A stretch of DNA of 64,000 bases from contig NZ_CP171729.1 of the NCBI RefSeq assembly GCF_043769475.1, forward strand, positions 3,224,001 through 3,288,000, in the 5' to 3' direction. Positions 1-8,116 of the stretch are shown piece by piece. A model generated the notes under the pieces. The model saw only the letters and a program-made list of their open reading frames with translations, did no database searches and had not been told where the DNA came from. This stretch comes from Allomesorhizobium sp043769475. GTDB lineage: Bacteria; Pseudomonadota; Alphaproteobacteria; Rhizobiales; Rhizobiaceae. The first letter of the stretch is position 1; every line of letters starts with the position of its first letter. The translations under genes were made by a program, and so were the position numbers.

Positions 1-302
1 TCGCCACCGGCGGCACCCAGCGTTTCCTCGCCGAAAACGGCGTCGAGGCCCAGAAAATAAACAAGGTTCTGGAAGGCCGCCCGCACATCGAGGACGCGAT
101 CCGCAACCGCCAGGTCCAGCTCGTCTTCAACACCACCGACAGCCAGAAGGCGGTGTCCGACTCAAAATCGATCCGCCGCGCCACGCTGATGCAGAAGGTC
201 CCCTACTACACCACCCTCTCCGGCGCCGCCGCCGTCGCCGAAGCCATCGCCGCGCTGAAGGCCGGCAATTTGGAAGTGCGCCCGCTGCAGGAGTATTTTT
301 AA
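1..302 (+). CDS. carB: Carbamoyl-phosphate synthase large subunit, C-terminal end (partial)
   Basis: The reading frame is open from the left edge (first full codon at base 3) to TAA at 300-302 and gives about 99 residues. They match the C-terminal allosteric (MGS-like) domain of CarB: an N-terminal ATGGT stretch, a central NTTDSQKAVSDSKSIRR segment and the typical rhizobial ending VRPLQEYF. CarB makes carbamoyl phosphate from bicarbonate, glutamine-derived ammonia and two ATP for arginine and pyrimidine synthesis; this domain binds the effectors. The rest of the gene lies outside the window. In many rhizobia carB lies near greA; here about 30 kb separates them, which suggests this interval has been expanded or rearranged. 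Identity is firm from the sequence. Confidence 0.92.
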   Translation, partial: ATGGTQRFLAENGVEAQKINKVLEGRPHIEDAIRNRQVQLVFNTTDSQKAVSDSKSIRRATLMQKVPYYTTLSGAAAVAEAIAALKAGNLEVRPLQEYF

Positions 303-951
303 GCACCAACGCCCACCCTCCCCCTTGCGGGGAGGGTCGATCCGCCAAGCGGATCGGGGTGGGGGTGGTTCCGCTGGGCGCGAGCGTCGCGATTAGCCAA
401 TCTCCCCCTTGAGGGGGAGATGGCCGGCAGGCCAGAGGGGCGTCGTTGACAGTTGCACGCGACGCCGAAGCTGCTTTCCCCTCATCCTCATCCTGAGCGC
501 ACCAACGCTCCTCATCCTGAGCTTGTCGAAGGATGGAGGCGCAACGCCGAAGCCGCCCCCCTCTCCCCGTCACTATACGGGGAGAGGATGCCGGCAGGCA
601 GGTGAGGGGCAGCGCCAGCTTCCGAACCGTTCTCTCCGCCCCGGGTCAATTCGCCCCGGCAAAAGTGAGAAAGACCGTCCGGTGCTGATATAAAAGTACA
701 AATGGCCGACGCTTCATCGTAGCGAATTCAATTCGTGAGCAGCTTTTTCGAGTCTTTGACTTGCTTTTTAGGCATAAGCCATTGACAATACTTTTTAAAA
801 AACGAATCAGGGGGATGAATAAGCCTTATAGATATTCCAGATTCCCGCGAGACTTTCCATTCGCGGAACCCTGCCTTTGGCGCCGACGTGCGGTCACTCC
901 ATGGCAGCCATTTTTCTTGCGGAGGCAATTTGTTCTCTATATGTTCTAGAC
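303..951. repeat. Repeat-rich intergenic region after carB
   Basis: No convincing gene is seen here. At 318-345 a GC-rich hairpin of the form CTCCCCnnnnGGGGAG follows carB and may help end its transcript. 399-440 holds a second CCCCCTT/GAGGGGG hairpin. 482-545 has two copies of a CTCATCCTGAGC-type repeat. 559-615 is a family-A palindrome (CCTCTCCCCGT...ACGGGGAGAGG followed by GCCGGCAGG and GAGGGGCAGCG), also found at 38260, 61705 and 63340. From about 700 to 950 the base composition turns AT-rich, marking the left side of the HD/YwgA islet. A TTGACA at 782-787 could be a -35 box, but no good -10 follows. Confidence 0.6.
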
Positions 952-1470
952 ATGCCGACCATGAAGCGCATTCGTGATCCTATCCACGGACTTATCACCT
1001 TCGACCTTGAGGACGAGGTTGATCGCGCCGCGTGGCGCCTCATCGACACTCCCGAATTTCAACGCTTGCGTCGAGTGAAACAGCTGGGCGTTTCAGAGTT
1101 CACCTTTCCGGGTGCAACCCACTCGCGTCTTGCTCATTCGATTGGCGTGTTCCATATCGCTCGGCGGCTCATGAAGGTTGCAGAGCGTTATGTAGCCGGA
1201 GACAAGCGAAAGCCTCATCGCATGCGTGCCGCGCTGCTGGCGGCACTCCTACATGACCTTGGTCATGGGCCGTTCAGCCACGCCTTCGAGAATGCCGAAA
1301 AAGCTCGATTGCCGAAGGACCGCTACCGCGACCACGAAGATTGGACCGCTGAATTGATCTGTCGGAAAGCCGGCAATGTCCGAAGCATTCTCAAGGAAGA
1401 ATTTGGCGTCGACGGCTCAGTGGCGGACGATATTGCGGCCATGCTTAGTGTCCGTTCCAAAAAGAGTTGA
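952..1470 (+). pseudogene. HD-domain phosphohydrolase, N-terminal fragment (interrupted by IS)
   Basis: This is the first 165 residues of a COG1078/YwfO-like HD phosphohydrolase, a family related to dNTP triphosphohydrolases. It opens with the family's RDPIHG motif (residues 8-13). Metal ligands are visible: ATHSRLAHS (55-63), the HD pair at 101-102 and GHGPFSH (104-110). The frame then runs into the IS at base 1448 and ends with a few IS-encoded residues. Start choice: ATG 952 or ATG 961 fits family starts better than the upstream TTG 877 or ATG 901, but no strong ribosome site sits near either. Codon use and GC differ from the flanking genes. Removing the IS with one TTA copy rejoins it in frame to the part at 2380-3269, giving 460 residues. 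The fragment alone lacks the later catalytic Asp. Confidence 0.85.
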
Positions 1471-2379
1471 GTGATTTCAGCAGGTTGTGATTCCGTCGGA
1501 TTTGCGAGATCCGATGGAGATCACGATGGCCTGGACTGAAATCACCCGTGCGCATTATGAGCGGCGTTGCGCCCGTTACGCAAGCGATCTGACCGATGCG
1601 GAGTGGGCGCTGATTGCGCCGATGATGCCGTCGGCGAACCGCATCGGCCGGCCGCGCAAGACGGACCTGCGCGAGGTCGTGAACGCACTTCTTTACCTCG
1701 CCTCGTCGGGCGGCGCGTGGCGATTGCTGCCGAAAGACTTCCCACCCTTTTCAACGGTGCAGAAGTACTTCTATCGCTGGCGTGAGGAGGGCCTGTTGCG
1801 GACCATCAGCAACAGCCTCGTCATGGCGGCGCGCGAGGCCGAGGGTCGGGAAGCGAGTCCGACGGCGGGCGTGATCGACAGCCAATCGGTCAAGACCACG
1901 GAAAGCGGCGGAATTCGGGGCTTCGACGCAGGAAAGAAGATCAACGGGCGCAAGCGTCACATCGTTGTCGACACCATCGGGCTGATGGTCGGTCTCGTCG
2001 TCCATGCCGCCGATATCCAGGACCGGGACGGCGCACCGGCTGCCCTCAAGACCATTCTCGAACGCTGGCCGTGGCTGCGACACGTCTTCGCCGACGGCGG
2101 CTATGCCGGGCCGAAGCTTAAGGGCGCGATGCAAAAGATCGGCACGTTCACCCTGGAGATCGTCAAGCGGACGGACAAAGCCAAAGGCTTCGAGGTCCTG
2201 CCGCGCCGCTGGGTCGTGGAGCGCACATTCGCATGGCTGGGGCGATGCCGCAGGCTGGCTAAGGACTGGGAGAAATCCATCGCCTCCGCAGAAGCCTGGT
2301 TATACGTCGCCCACATTCGCCTGCTCACACGCAGGCTCGCAAGAGCTTGATATCAAAACATCCTTTTTGATTCAGGCTC
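1448..2379 (+). mobile_element. IS5-family insertion sequence, copy 1 (932 bp)
   Basis: Boundaries come from comparing the two copies in this window. The element starts GTGTCCGTTCCAAAAAG and ends with the reverse complement of GAGCCTGAATCAAAAAG, an imperfect terminal inverted repeat. It is flanked by a 3-bp direct repeat TTA (1445-1447 and 2380-2382), matching the TNA target preference known for IS1031/IS427-type IS5 elements. It carries one transposase gene. Copy 2 (34290-35221) is the same length and orientation; the only difference noticed is C at 1511 versus T at 34353. Confidence 0.93.
1526..2350 (+). CDS. IS5-family transposase (IS1031-like), copy 1
   Basis: This 274-residue single-ORF DDE transposase catalyses movement of the surrounding IS. 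The N-terminal part (about 20-100) matches the DUF4096 DNA-binding region, with DLTDAEWALIAPMMP at 21-35. The catalytic triad is visible: D118 in GVIDSQS, D190 in FADGGYAG and E232 in WVVERTFAW. ATG 1526 is preferred because GGAG lies just upstream; the frame is open further up to 1487. Lack of a second ORF or frameshift signal fits the IS1031 group rather than IS427. The protein is identical to that of copy 2, so the insertions are recent or have been homogenised. Confidence 0.95.
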   Translation: MAWTEITRAHYERRCARYASDLTDAEWALIAPMMPSANRIGRPRKTDLREVVNALLYLASSGGAWRLLPKDFPPFSTVQKYFYRWREEGLLRTISNSLVMAAREAEGREASPTAGVIDSQSVKTTESGGIRGFDAGKKINGRKRHIVVDTIGLMVGLVVHAADIQDRDGAPAALKTILERWPWLRHVFADGGYAGPKLKGAMQKIGTFTLEIVKRTDKAKGFEVLPRRWVVERTFAWLGRCRRLAKDWEKSIASAEAWLYVAHIRLLTRRLARA

Positions 2380-3269
2380 TTAGAGGCGATGAGCAGGATC
2401 TATATTCCTCTGTTGTGTCGAGTTCATTTGATGCGGATCGCCTTGACTATCTTCAACGCGACAGAATGATGACTGGGTCGGGAGCCGGCGCCATCGATTT
2501 CGACTGGCTGTTGGACAACTTGAGAGTCGAGGATGTCCCAAGCAGCAGCGGCGATGATCCGCAAGATAGCGGTGGCAAGCCTATTCAGGTGTTCGCCTTC
2601 GAAGAGAAAGCGCTGCAGGCGGCCGAGAATTTTATTCTCGCGCGCTTCCATCTCTATTCTCAGGTCTACCTTCATAGAACGACACGAGGCATCGAGCAGA
2701 TGCTGACAGCTTTCCTTCTGGCTTTTAGCGAAGAGGCCAAAAAGGGGGCAAATGCAGATCTTGCGGTACCCGAGGATCACCCCCTTCGGGCCTATTACAT
2801 GAAAGCCACACCTGACCTGCAAAGCTACTTCGCACTCGATGACGCTGTTGTGTGGAGTGCGTTGGAGATATCTGCTGCGAAAGGCAATGGGCCGATTCGG
2901 GAGTTCGCGGAGCGTCTGTGCTCGCGAAAGCTCTTGAAGGCGGTATCCATAGATATGGTGAACCCGCAGCCGACTGACGTTGCGCGAAGGAAATTCATTG
3001 ATCAAAATATGAAAGGTGAAATCGGAAAATCGATTTTCGAGGATCGAGCGCCGTTATCAATCTACAAGGATCCAAGCAAGGAAACTGTGAAGCCTCACAA
3101 ACGCGTCTACGTGCGACGCGATGGTAACAAGGTAGTCGACATCACATCGTTGTCGAAACCCGTTGCAGCCTTATTCGCGGACCAAGAAATACTTCGTTAC
3201 TACTTTATTAATGAAAATGACCGAAAAAAGGTCATCAACATCACGGGAGAGAGCCATGCCGGAACTTGA
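2380..3269 (+). pseudogene. HD-domain phosphohydrolase, C-terminal fragment
   Basis: This is the continuation of the HD protein split by the IS. The frame resumes directly after the IS end with the TTA duplication and reads LRGDEQDLY, then SSSFDADRLDYLQRD. In COG1078 proteins that last segment supplies the final metal-binding Asp (about D184/D187 of the rebuilt protein). About 275 residues of helical C-terminal region follow. The computed frame also extends back into the IS, but that part is an out-of-frame shadow of the transposase. The fragment has no proper start of its own. Its stop at 3269 overlaps the start of the next gene (3256), so the two were translationally coupled. Confidence 0.83.
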
Positions 3270-3774
3270 TGATCTGGTAGTCGGCACCGTCGCACTGGCA
3301 GGCGGTGAGCTTGTCGGTCGTATTCGGTTGCAGAAGGTAGTCTATCTTCTGGACCAACTGGGTATGGGGAGCGGTGCGGCTTTCGAGTACCACCATTATG
3401 GACCTTATTCCGAGGCTATCTCGGATGCAGTCACGGACGCAAAATTCTGGGGTCACCTTAAGGAAGATGTGAAATTCCGCGTTACCGACGGCGCACCCTA
3501 CAGCACGTTCAAGATATCTACGCAGGTAGCCCCCATCAATCTCGGCGATTTAACCGCTGAGGATGCTAGACACCATTTGGAGAAGTTTGCCGGCTACTCC
3601 TCTACTGTGCTGGAGTTGGCGGCGACCGTGCATTGGCTCGCCTTCGTGGAGAAGGTTTCGGACTGGCGCACTGAAGTCGAGGTTCGAAAGGCGGGCAAGA
3701 CAGGAAACGGACGTTTGCAACAAGCGTTGTTGTTGCTAAAAAATATCGGCCTCGCACCAGTCGAGCCTCTATAA
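3256..3774 (+). CDS. YwgA-like protein, partner of the HD phosphohydrolase
   Basis: The product is a 172-residue soluble protein resembling the YwgA family. Conserved features are RIRLQKVVYLLDQLG (22-36) followed by YHHYGPYS (45-52), a helix and turn also seen in SocA/DUF4065-type proteins. ATG 3256 is chosen over the longer frame from 3163 because GGGAGAGA lies 4-11 bases upstream and the start overlaps the HD gene stop by 14 bases, indicating an operon. In Bacillus, ywgA sits beside ywfO, an HD gene, so the pairing is conserved across distant phyla. No biochemical role is established for the family to my knowledge; modulation of the HD enzyme or a defence role is inference. The gene may now be poorly expressed because the IS lies upstream. 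Confidence 0.78.
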   Translation: MPELDDLVVGTVALAGGELVGRIRLQKVVYLLDQLGMGSGAAFEYHHYGPYSEAISDAVTDAKFWGHLKEDVKFRVTDGAPYSTFKISTQVAPINLGDLTAEDARHHLEKFAGYSSTVLELAATVHWLAFVEKVSDWRTEVEVRKAGKTGNGRLQQALLLLKNIGLAPVEPL

Positions 3775-3884
3775 GGGGGAAGGGTGGGCACTTCTTTTGC
3801 CGATGAATCCAGGCAAGTGTGGCGCGCCAGAGATGACACCCGCATGGCCGCGCGGGTAGCTCCGGCCCCGCCCGCCCCTCCCCC

Positions 3885-4646
3885 TCACGCCACCACCAAC
3901 CCCGGCTTCGCCTCCCTCGGCCCGCGATCGTCGATCTCAACATTCCAATCCGGACGCCCCTCCGGCGTCATGTCGATAAAATTCCAAACCGGCTCCAGCG
4001 TGCCGAAGGCGCGTTCGTCCTGGCCGGGTTCACTCTTGGCGAAATGCAATTCCGAGCTCCAGAAGTGGCGGATGCCGTCGGCTGAGCGATGGAACACATG
4101 CAGCACCGGCTGCTGATAGCCTTCCTCGTCCTCGCCGTGATAGTCCCGTTTGAAGCTGTTGCCCGCCGCCGACAGGAAGCGCACATGCCGCCAGCCCCTC
4201 TCGCCGGCAAAGGTCAGCAGCCGCTCCAGCGGCGTCTTGGCGATGACGACGAAGTTGAAGCCGGCGGCCTCCAGATGCGCCGCCGCGCCATCCCACTGGT
4301 CGACCAGCGCGGTGCAGGACGGGCACGGCGAATCCTCACGCGGCAGCCCGGCGAAAGCGCCCTCGGCCGGTTTCGGCCGCGGATCGGTCGGATAGCGGGG
4401 GAACATCATGTCATAAGCGATCAGCGTGTCGCGCCCCGGCGCGAACAGCTCTGAAAAGCGGATGCGCGCGGGCTTGCCGTCGGCCCCCAGCCCATCAAAA
4501 ACATAATCCTCCTTCAACATGCCGCCCGGCGGAAGCTTCCGCCGCTCCTCGGCCACCGCCTCCATCTGACGCCGAAGCTCGATCTCCTTTTCGAGCAGGC
4601 GTTCGCGCGCCGCGCGATATTCCGTAGATTCGTTGGGAAAACGCAT
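3885..4646 (-). CDS. DUF899 thioredoxin-like family protein
   Basis: The 253-residue cytosolic protein belongs to the DUF899 family, which has a thioredoxin-like fold. A helical N-terminal region (1-45, rich in Glu/Arg) leads into the core with AYDMMFPRYPTDPR (77-90) and a CPSC motif (108-111) in the position of a thioredoxin-type active site. FVVIAKTPL and the C-terminal VWNFIDMTPEGR are also family-typical. The start ATG at 4646 is preceded by GGAGG. The gene converges with the YwgA-like gene, leaving a 110-bp gap. Family members are annotated only as DUF899; a redox or peroxidase-like role is plausible but unproven. Confidence 0.85.
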   Translation of the reverse strand: MRFPNESTEYRAARERLLEKEIELRRQMEAVAEERRKLPPGGMLKEDYVFDGLGADGKPARIRFSELFAPGRDTLIAYDMMFPRYPTDPRPKPAEGAFAGLPREDSPCPSCTALVDQWDGAAAHLEAAGFNFVVIAKTPLERLLTFAGERGWRHVRFLSAAGNSFKRDYHGEDEEGYQQPVLHVFHRSADGIRHFWSSELHFAKSEPGQDERAFGTLEPVWNFIDMTPEGRPDWNVEIDDRGPREAKPGLVVA

Positions 4647-4720
4647 TTGCGAGCCTCCTTCCGCTGCCCGCCGCCGTGGTCATAACGAACAGCCCGGCGC
4701 TTGGTTTCGCCTGCGTTTGT

Positions 4721-4879
4721 GCCCCCTCCACCATGCTTCGCATGGTCCCCCCCCCGTAAACGGGGGAGGAACCGGCGTCGCCGCCGTTGCTGACCCTCCC
4801 CAGCGAAGCGGGACTGTGGAGAGCTGATCCTCCCCCGTTTACGGGGGAGGGGACCACGCGAAGCGTGGTGGAGGGGGCG
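4721..4879. repeat. Inverted pair of family-B palindromic repeats
   Basis: Two repeat units face each other at 4721-4771 and 4828-4879. Each holds a small hairpin (CCATGCTTCGCATGG in one, CCACGCGAAGCGTGG in the other) and a GGGGGAGG-type arm. The outer GCCCCCTCCACC pairs with GGTGGAGGGGGC, so the whole 159 bp can fold as one large stem. The same pair recurs at 5206-5339. The rest of the 4647-4991 gap holds no gene. Confidence 0.8.
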
Positions 4880-4991
4880 AACCTCGCTCCAAGCTTGCCC
4901 GTGTCAGCATTTGTCAGGAATGTTTTCCCAAACTTTGTCCACACCCTCTCCCACTGCCCGCATACTTCGCCCAGCCAACTTGCCGAAGGGA

Positions 4992-5785
4992 ATGAACGCG
5001 GCGATGGACTGGAATGCAGCGATCGAGAAAAACCGGGAGGCGCTGAAGCGCATCCTGGCGGCGCTTGTCGCCATGGCCGGGCTCGCCGACGGCCGCGCAG
5101 GCATGCTGCCGCGCCATCTCCACCGCGCCGTGCTCCGGCTGCTCAGGCCAGCCGAGGCCGCGACGCGGCGGCTGGTCATCGTGGCGGCGCGCGGGATTGT
5201 CGTCTCGCCCCCTCCACCACGCTCCGCGTGGTCCACCTGCCCCGTGAACGGGGGAGGATCTAGGTCGTGCCGACTTCACCGCTTCGGATCCTCCCCTGCG
5301 AAGCGGGGGAGGGGACCGCCGAAGGCGGTGGAGGGGGCGTCGCGGAACCGCACGCCACGCGCCCCCTGACGCTGCCGCTCCTCGACCCGCTGCGCCTGCC
5401 GCGCCTCCGGCGGCCTGTCGCCAGCGGCGTGCCGCGCATTTCCGTGCCCGGCTACAGCGCGCCGTTCTCCCTTCCGCCACCGCCCTCGCCCGACGACCCG
5501 GTCAATGCCGCGCGCCTTGGCCGCCGGCTCGCAGCACTTGCCGCAGCGCTGGACGATCTGCCGGCGCATGCCCGGCGCTTCGCGCGCTGGCGGGCTTGCC
5601 GCGATGCGCAAAACAGGGAATCGCGCGGTCTCCCGCATAGGCGCGGCCGGCCGCGCCGCCTTTGGCCGCTGCGCCCCGGCCGGCCACCCGGCTGGCGCCG
5701 CCGGCCCGAGCACGAGGTCCACGAGGTTTTGAACACCGCCCACGGACTGGCCTTCTGGGCGCTTGAGCACCCCGACACGTCCTGA
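4992..5785 (+). pseudogene. Conserved rhizobial hypothetical protein broken by a repeat insertion
   Basis: I recognise this as a conserved hypothetical of Mesorhizobium-type genomes but know no function. The first part (4992-5204) encodes MNAAMDWNAAIEKNRE and on to AARGIV. A family-B repeat pair (5206-5339) follows. The last part continues in another frame, with PLTLPLLDPLRLPRLRRPV, then ISVPGY and PPPPSPDDPV, and ends LAFWALEHPDTS. Removing exactly 134 bp (5205-5338) joins the parts into a single 219-residue frame (ARGIV-VAEPHATRP), so the insertion caused the frameshift. The protein is Arg/Ala/Pro-rich with no signal peptide. ATG 4992 follows GAAGGG. Confidence 0.7.
5206..5339. repeat. Family-B repeat pair inserted inside a gene
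   Basis: Two facing units at about 5206-5259 and 5287-5339 match the pair at 4721-4879. The mini-hairpins are CCACGCTCCGCGTGG and ACCGCCGAAGGCGGT; their arms differ from the other copies but stay self-complementary. The pair interrupts the hypothetical gene at 4992-5785. Confidence 0.8.
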
Positions 5786-5929
5786 CGGTAATCGCATGGC
5801 GATTGTGAGTTTGAGCCGGACCTCGTCTGACGCCCTGCCGGGCAGCGGGCGGGCGTTGGAACCTGCCGCGCTCCCGACGATTCCCATCAAAGGCGTTCGC
5901 AGTTTCCTGACACCGGTGAGCGCCTCCCG

Positions 5930-6388
5930 TCAGGCTCGCCCTGCCCACTCCGCATATTCCTTCATCAGCCCGTCATAGGCGTCCATCGGCGGCAGGGTCT
6001 CGTACGAGTGCGGCGCGCCCGTCCCGGCGAAGGGCAGCTTCTCGGCAGTCCAGGTTTCGATGAACGGCGCGAAATCGGCCGCGCCGTCCAGCATCGTGGC
6101 GCGCACATTGACGAACCAGTCCATGCCTTCCGGCCGGGTGAACATCCAGCTCATGCAGTGAGGGCAGAACATATGCTTCGTCGCGCCGTGCAGCCCGCCG
6201 ACCACGGGCTCGCCGGAAATCACCTCGAAGCCGTCGGCGGGAATGGCGGCCGACAGCGAAAATGCGGAAGAACTCATCTTCTGGCAGCCGATGCAGTGGC
6301 ACGCCATGGTGACCAGCGGCGCTGCGCTGATCCTGATGCGCACCTGCCCGCAGCGGCAGGAGCCCTCGCGCGGAAGTTTCCAGTCCAT
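5930..6388 (-). CDS. GFA (glutathione-dependent formaldehyde-activating) family protein
   Basis: The 152-residue zinc-binding protein belongs to the GFA/CENP-V family. The cysteine pattern is complete: CRC at 11-13, CHCIGC at 30-35 and CPHC at 75-78. The prototype, Gfa of Paracoccus, was linked to S-hydroxymethylglutathione formation, but most paralogues like this one have no known substrate. ATG 6388 is preceded by GGAGGG; the open frame continues further upstream to 6541 without a start signal. The gene is monocistronic on the minus strand, with the next minus-strand gene ending at 6462. Confidence 0.88.
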   Translation of the reverse strand: MDWKLPREGSCRCGQVRIRISAAPLVTMACHCIGCQKMSSSAFSLSAAIPADGFEVISGEPVVGGLHGATKHMFCPHCMSWMFTRPEGMDWFVNVRATMLDGAADFAPFIETWTAEKLPFAGTGAPHSYETLPPMDAYDGLMKEYAEWAGRA

Positions 6389-6461
6389 CGAACCCTCCTC
6401 AGCAGACCGCGCGAGTTTAGCGCCGGAGGTTTGGAGGGCAAGCGCCGGGCAGCGAGAGGCC

Positions 6462-7502
6462 CTACCCCTCCTTCGCCGCGCCTGCGTCGCCAGCCTGTTC
6501 GCCCGCCTCCACCGCGCCGATGATCTCGGCAAGCAGCGCATGAAGATCGTCGCGATGGCCGTTGCGCGCCGAGGGGTTGTCCTCCGACGTCATGACGACG
6601 GTGAGGCCGAGGTCCGGCACGATGTAGAGCATCTGCCCGCCATAGCCCCAGGCGTAGCGCACGTCGCGCCCGCCGATGGTGCGCAGGAACCAGCCATAGC
6701 CGTAGCCGTCGCCGGTGTAGCGCGAATTGGTGCGCTGGCGCCATGAGATCTCGATCCATTCGCGCGAAACGAGCTGCTGCCCCTCCGGCGTCTTCCCGCC
6801 ATTGCGGTAGAGTTCGCCGAAGGCCAGCAGCGAGCGCGGGCTCATCGCCATCTGGTTGCCGCCGAGATAAAAACCCTGAGGGTCGCGTTCCCAGGCGGCG
6901 ATCGAAAAATCTTCCAGCGGGCCGAGCCATTCGCGCGCGAGTTCCAGCGTCGAACGGCCGCCTGCGCGCGTCAGTATCGCCGACAGCAGATGCGTCGAGC
7001 CGGTCGAATAGAGCATCTCCCCGCCCGGCTCGCCATCGAACGGCATTGCGAGCGCGGCGCGCACCCAGTCGCGGCTCTGCACCCAGCGCCCGTAATTCGG
7101 CCCGGAGGTGCGCCCAAGCCCCGCCTGCATCGACAGGAGATGGCTGATGGTGATCTCCTGGATGCGCGGGTCGGGGTCCTCCGGCAGATGGGAGCGCAGG
7201 ATCGGTGCGATCTTCTGGTCGACGCCCTCCAGCACCCCCTTGTCGATCGCGATGCCGACAAGCGCCGAGACGATGGTTTTCGACGCCGACTTGATGTTGG
7301 TGGGCGTCTCCACCGAATTGCCGCGATAGCCGCGCTCGTCGACGATCTTTCCGTCGCGCGCCACGATCACCGTCTCCAGCAGCTCGATCGCCTCGGCCCG
7401 GTCGAGCACGGCAGCCAGCGGCAATGGCGCGCCCTCCTGTGCGGAAGCGGCGGGCGCGAAGATGAGGAGAAGGGCGAAAAAGAGTGCGGCGATTCTGGTC
7501 AT
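6462..7502 (-). CDS. Secreted serine beta-lactamase-like hydrolase
   Basis: The 346-residue protein has a clear Sec signal peptide (about 1-21, ending ASA) and a class C beta-lactamase/esterase domain (PF00144). The catalytic SxxK is SASK at 72-75, the tyrosine motif is YST near residue 165, and a WGYGGQ segment stands where HxG or KTG normally lies. It probably acts in the periplasm on an ester or peptide substrate. True beta-lactamase activity is not indicated, because the third motif is not KTG. The C-terminal 20 residues are a low-complexity Ala/Gly/Glu tail. Confidence 0.87.
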   Translation of the reverse strand: MTRIAALFFALLLIFAPAASAQEGAPLPLAAVLDRAEAIELLETVIVARDGKIVDERGYRGNSVETPTNIKSASKTIVSALVGIAIDKGVLEGVDQKIAPILRSHLPEDPDPRIQEITISHLLSMQAGLGRTSGPNYGRWVQSRDWVRAALAMPFDGEPGGEMLYSTGSTHLLSAILTRAGGRSTLELAREWLGPLEDFSIAAWERDPQGFYLGGNQMAMSPRSLLAFGELYRNGGKTPEGQQLVSREWIEISWRQRTNSRYTGDGYGYGWFLRTIGGRDVRYAWGYGGQMLYIVPDLGLTVVMTSEDNPSARNGHRDDLHALLAEIIGAVEAGEQAGDAGAAKEG

Positions 7503-7579
7503 CGGCGCGACTTAGGGCCTTCACGCGGCGAAATCACGGGTTGCAGCCCCTCCTCACGGCGATGTGACCGTATATTGCT

Positions 7580-8014
7580 TCACACCAGTTTTCCAAGCAG
7601 CGCCGCCAGCGTCGCCGCCTCGCCCGCCGAGAGCCTGTCGCCGACCGCCGCCTGGATCGCCGGGGCATACACCGCCCACATGCGGCGGCGCATATCCCGC
7701 CCGGCCGGTGTGATGGCGAGCATCTGCCCGCGCCGGTCTGCTTCCACGGCGCGGCGCTCGACCAGTCCCGCCTTCTCCAGCCGGTCGGCCAGCCGGGAAA
7801 GATTATATTGCTCGAATAGCAGCGCGCGTTCGAGCTCAAACGGCCGAAGCCCCGCCTCGCCCGCCCGCTCCAGCTCCCACAATGCGTCGTACCACGAAAG
7901 CGGCGGCAGGCCGCCCGCCTTCAGCCGCGCCTCTATGCTCGCGGTCGCGACGCGCTGCGCGCGCGAAAGCCCGATCCACGCCGCCTCGGTCGCCTCGTCC
8001 GGTTTCCTGTCCAT
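7580..8014 (-). CDS. MarR-family transcriptional regulator
   Basis: The 144-residue winged-helix regulator has the MarR layout. An N-terminal dimerisation helix is followed by a recognition region, with LLFEQYNLSRLADRLEKAG near 77-95 as the helix-turn-helix. A wing with VERRAVEADRRG follows, then C-terminal helices. It is divergent from the GST gene at 8117. The 102-bp gap holds three copies of an ATGCAnnTGCAT-type site (8036-8095), a likely operator from which it represses both genes. The inducing ligand is unknown; electrophiles would fit a GST partner, but that is inference. Confidence 0.88.
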   Translation of the reverse strand: MDRKPDEATEAAWIGLSRAQRVATASIEARLKAGGLPPLSWYDALWELERAGEAGLRPFELERALLFEQYNLSRLADRLEKAGLVERRAVEADRRGQMLAITPAGRDMRRRMWAVYAPAIQAAVGDRLSAGEAATLAALLGKLV

Positions 8015-8035
8015 GGCTCACACATAGTTGATTTC

Positions 8036-8095
8036 ATGCATCTGCATCAAGATTGACATTCGATGCATCTGCATTTATTTTTCATGCAATTGCAT
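8036..8095 (+). promoter_or_regulatory. Triple MarR-type operator overlapping the GST promoter
   Basis: ATGCATCTGCAT occurs at 8036-8047 and 8063-8074, and the perfect palindrome ATGCAATTGCAT at 8084-8095. A plausible promoter reading towards the GST gene is TTGACA at 8053-8058 with TATTTT at 8076-8081 (17-bp spacer). The second and third sites flank or overlap the -10 region, as expected for repression. The regulator encoded next door is the natural candidate ligand of these sites. Confidence 0.72.
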
Positions 8096-8116
8096 CCACA
8101 CGAAGGAACCGCCGCC

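Noticed and set aside
409..693. 94-codon plus-strand frame after carB
   Set aside because: It is made of dispersed palindromic repeats, has no ribosome site and reads as low-complexity Arg/Pro sequence.
761..949. 62-codon frame upstream of the HD gene
   Set aside because: No ribosome site, no protein-like pattern; it lies in the AT-rich leader of the HD gene.
2004..2379. Upstream part of the long frame that ends at 3269
   Set aside because: This part is an out-of-frame shadow of the transposase; only the sequence after the IS belongs to the HD protein.
4911..4991. Earlier start for the conserved hypothetical
   Set aside because: Leading residues are not protein-like and ATG 4992 has GAAGGG upstream and matches the remembered family start.
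4721..5339. CRISPR-like array
   Set aside because: Only two facing pairs of palindromes exist, with no regular spacers of constant length.
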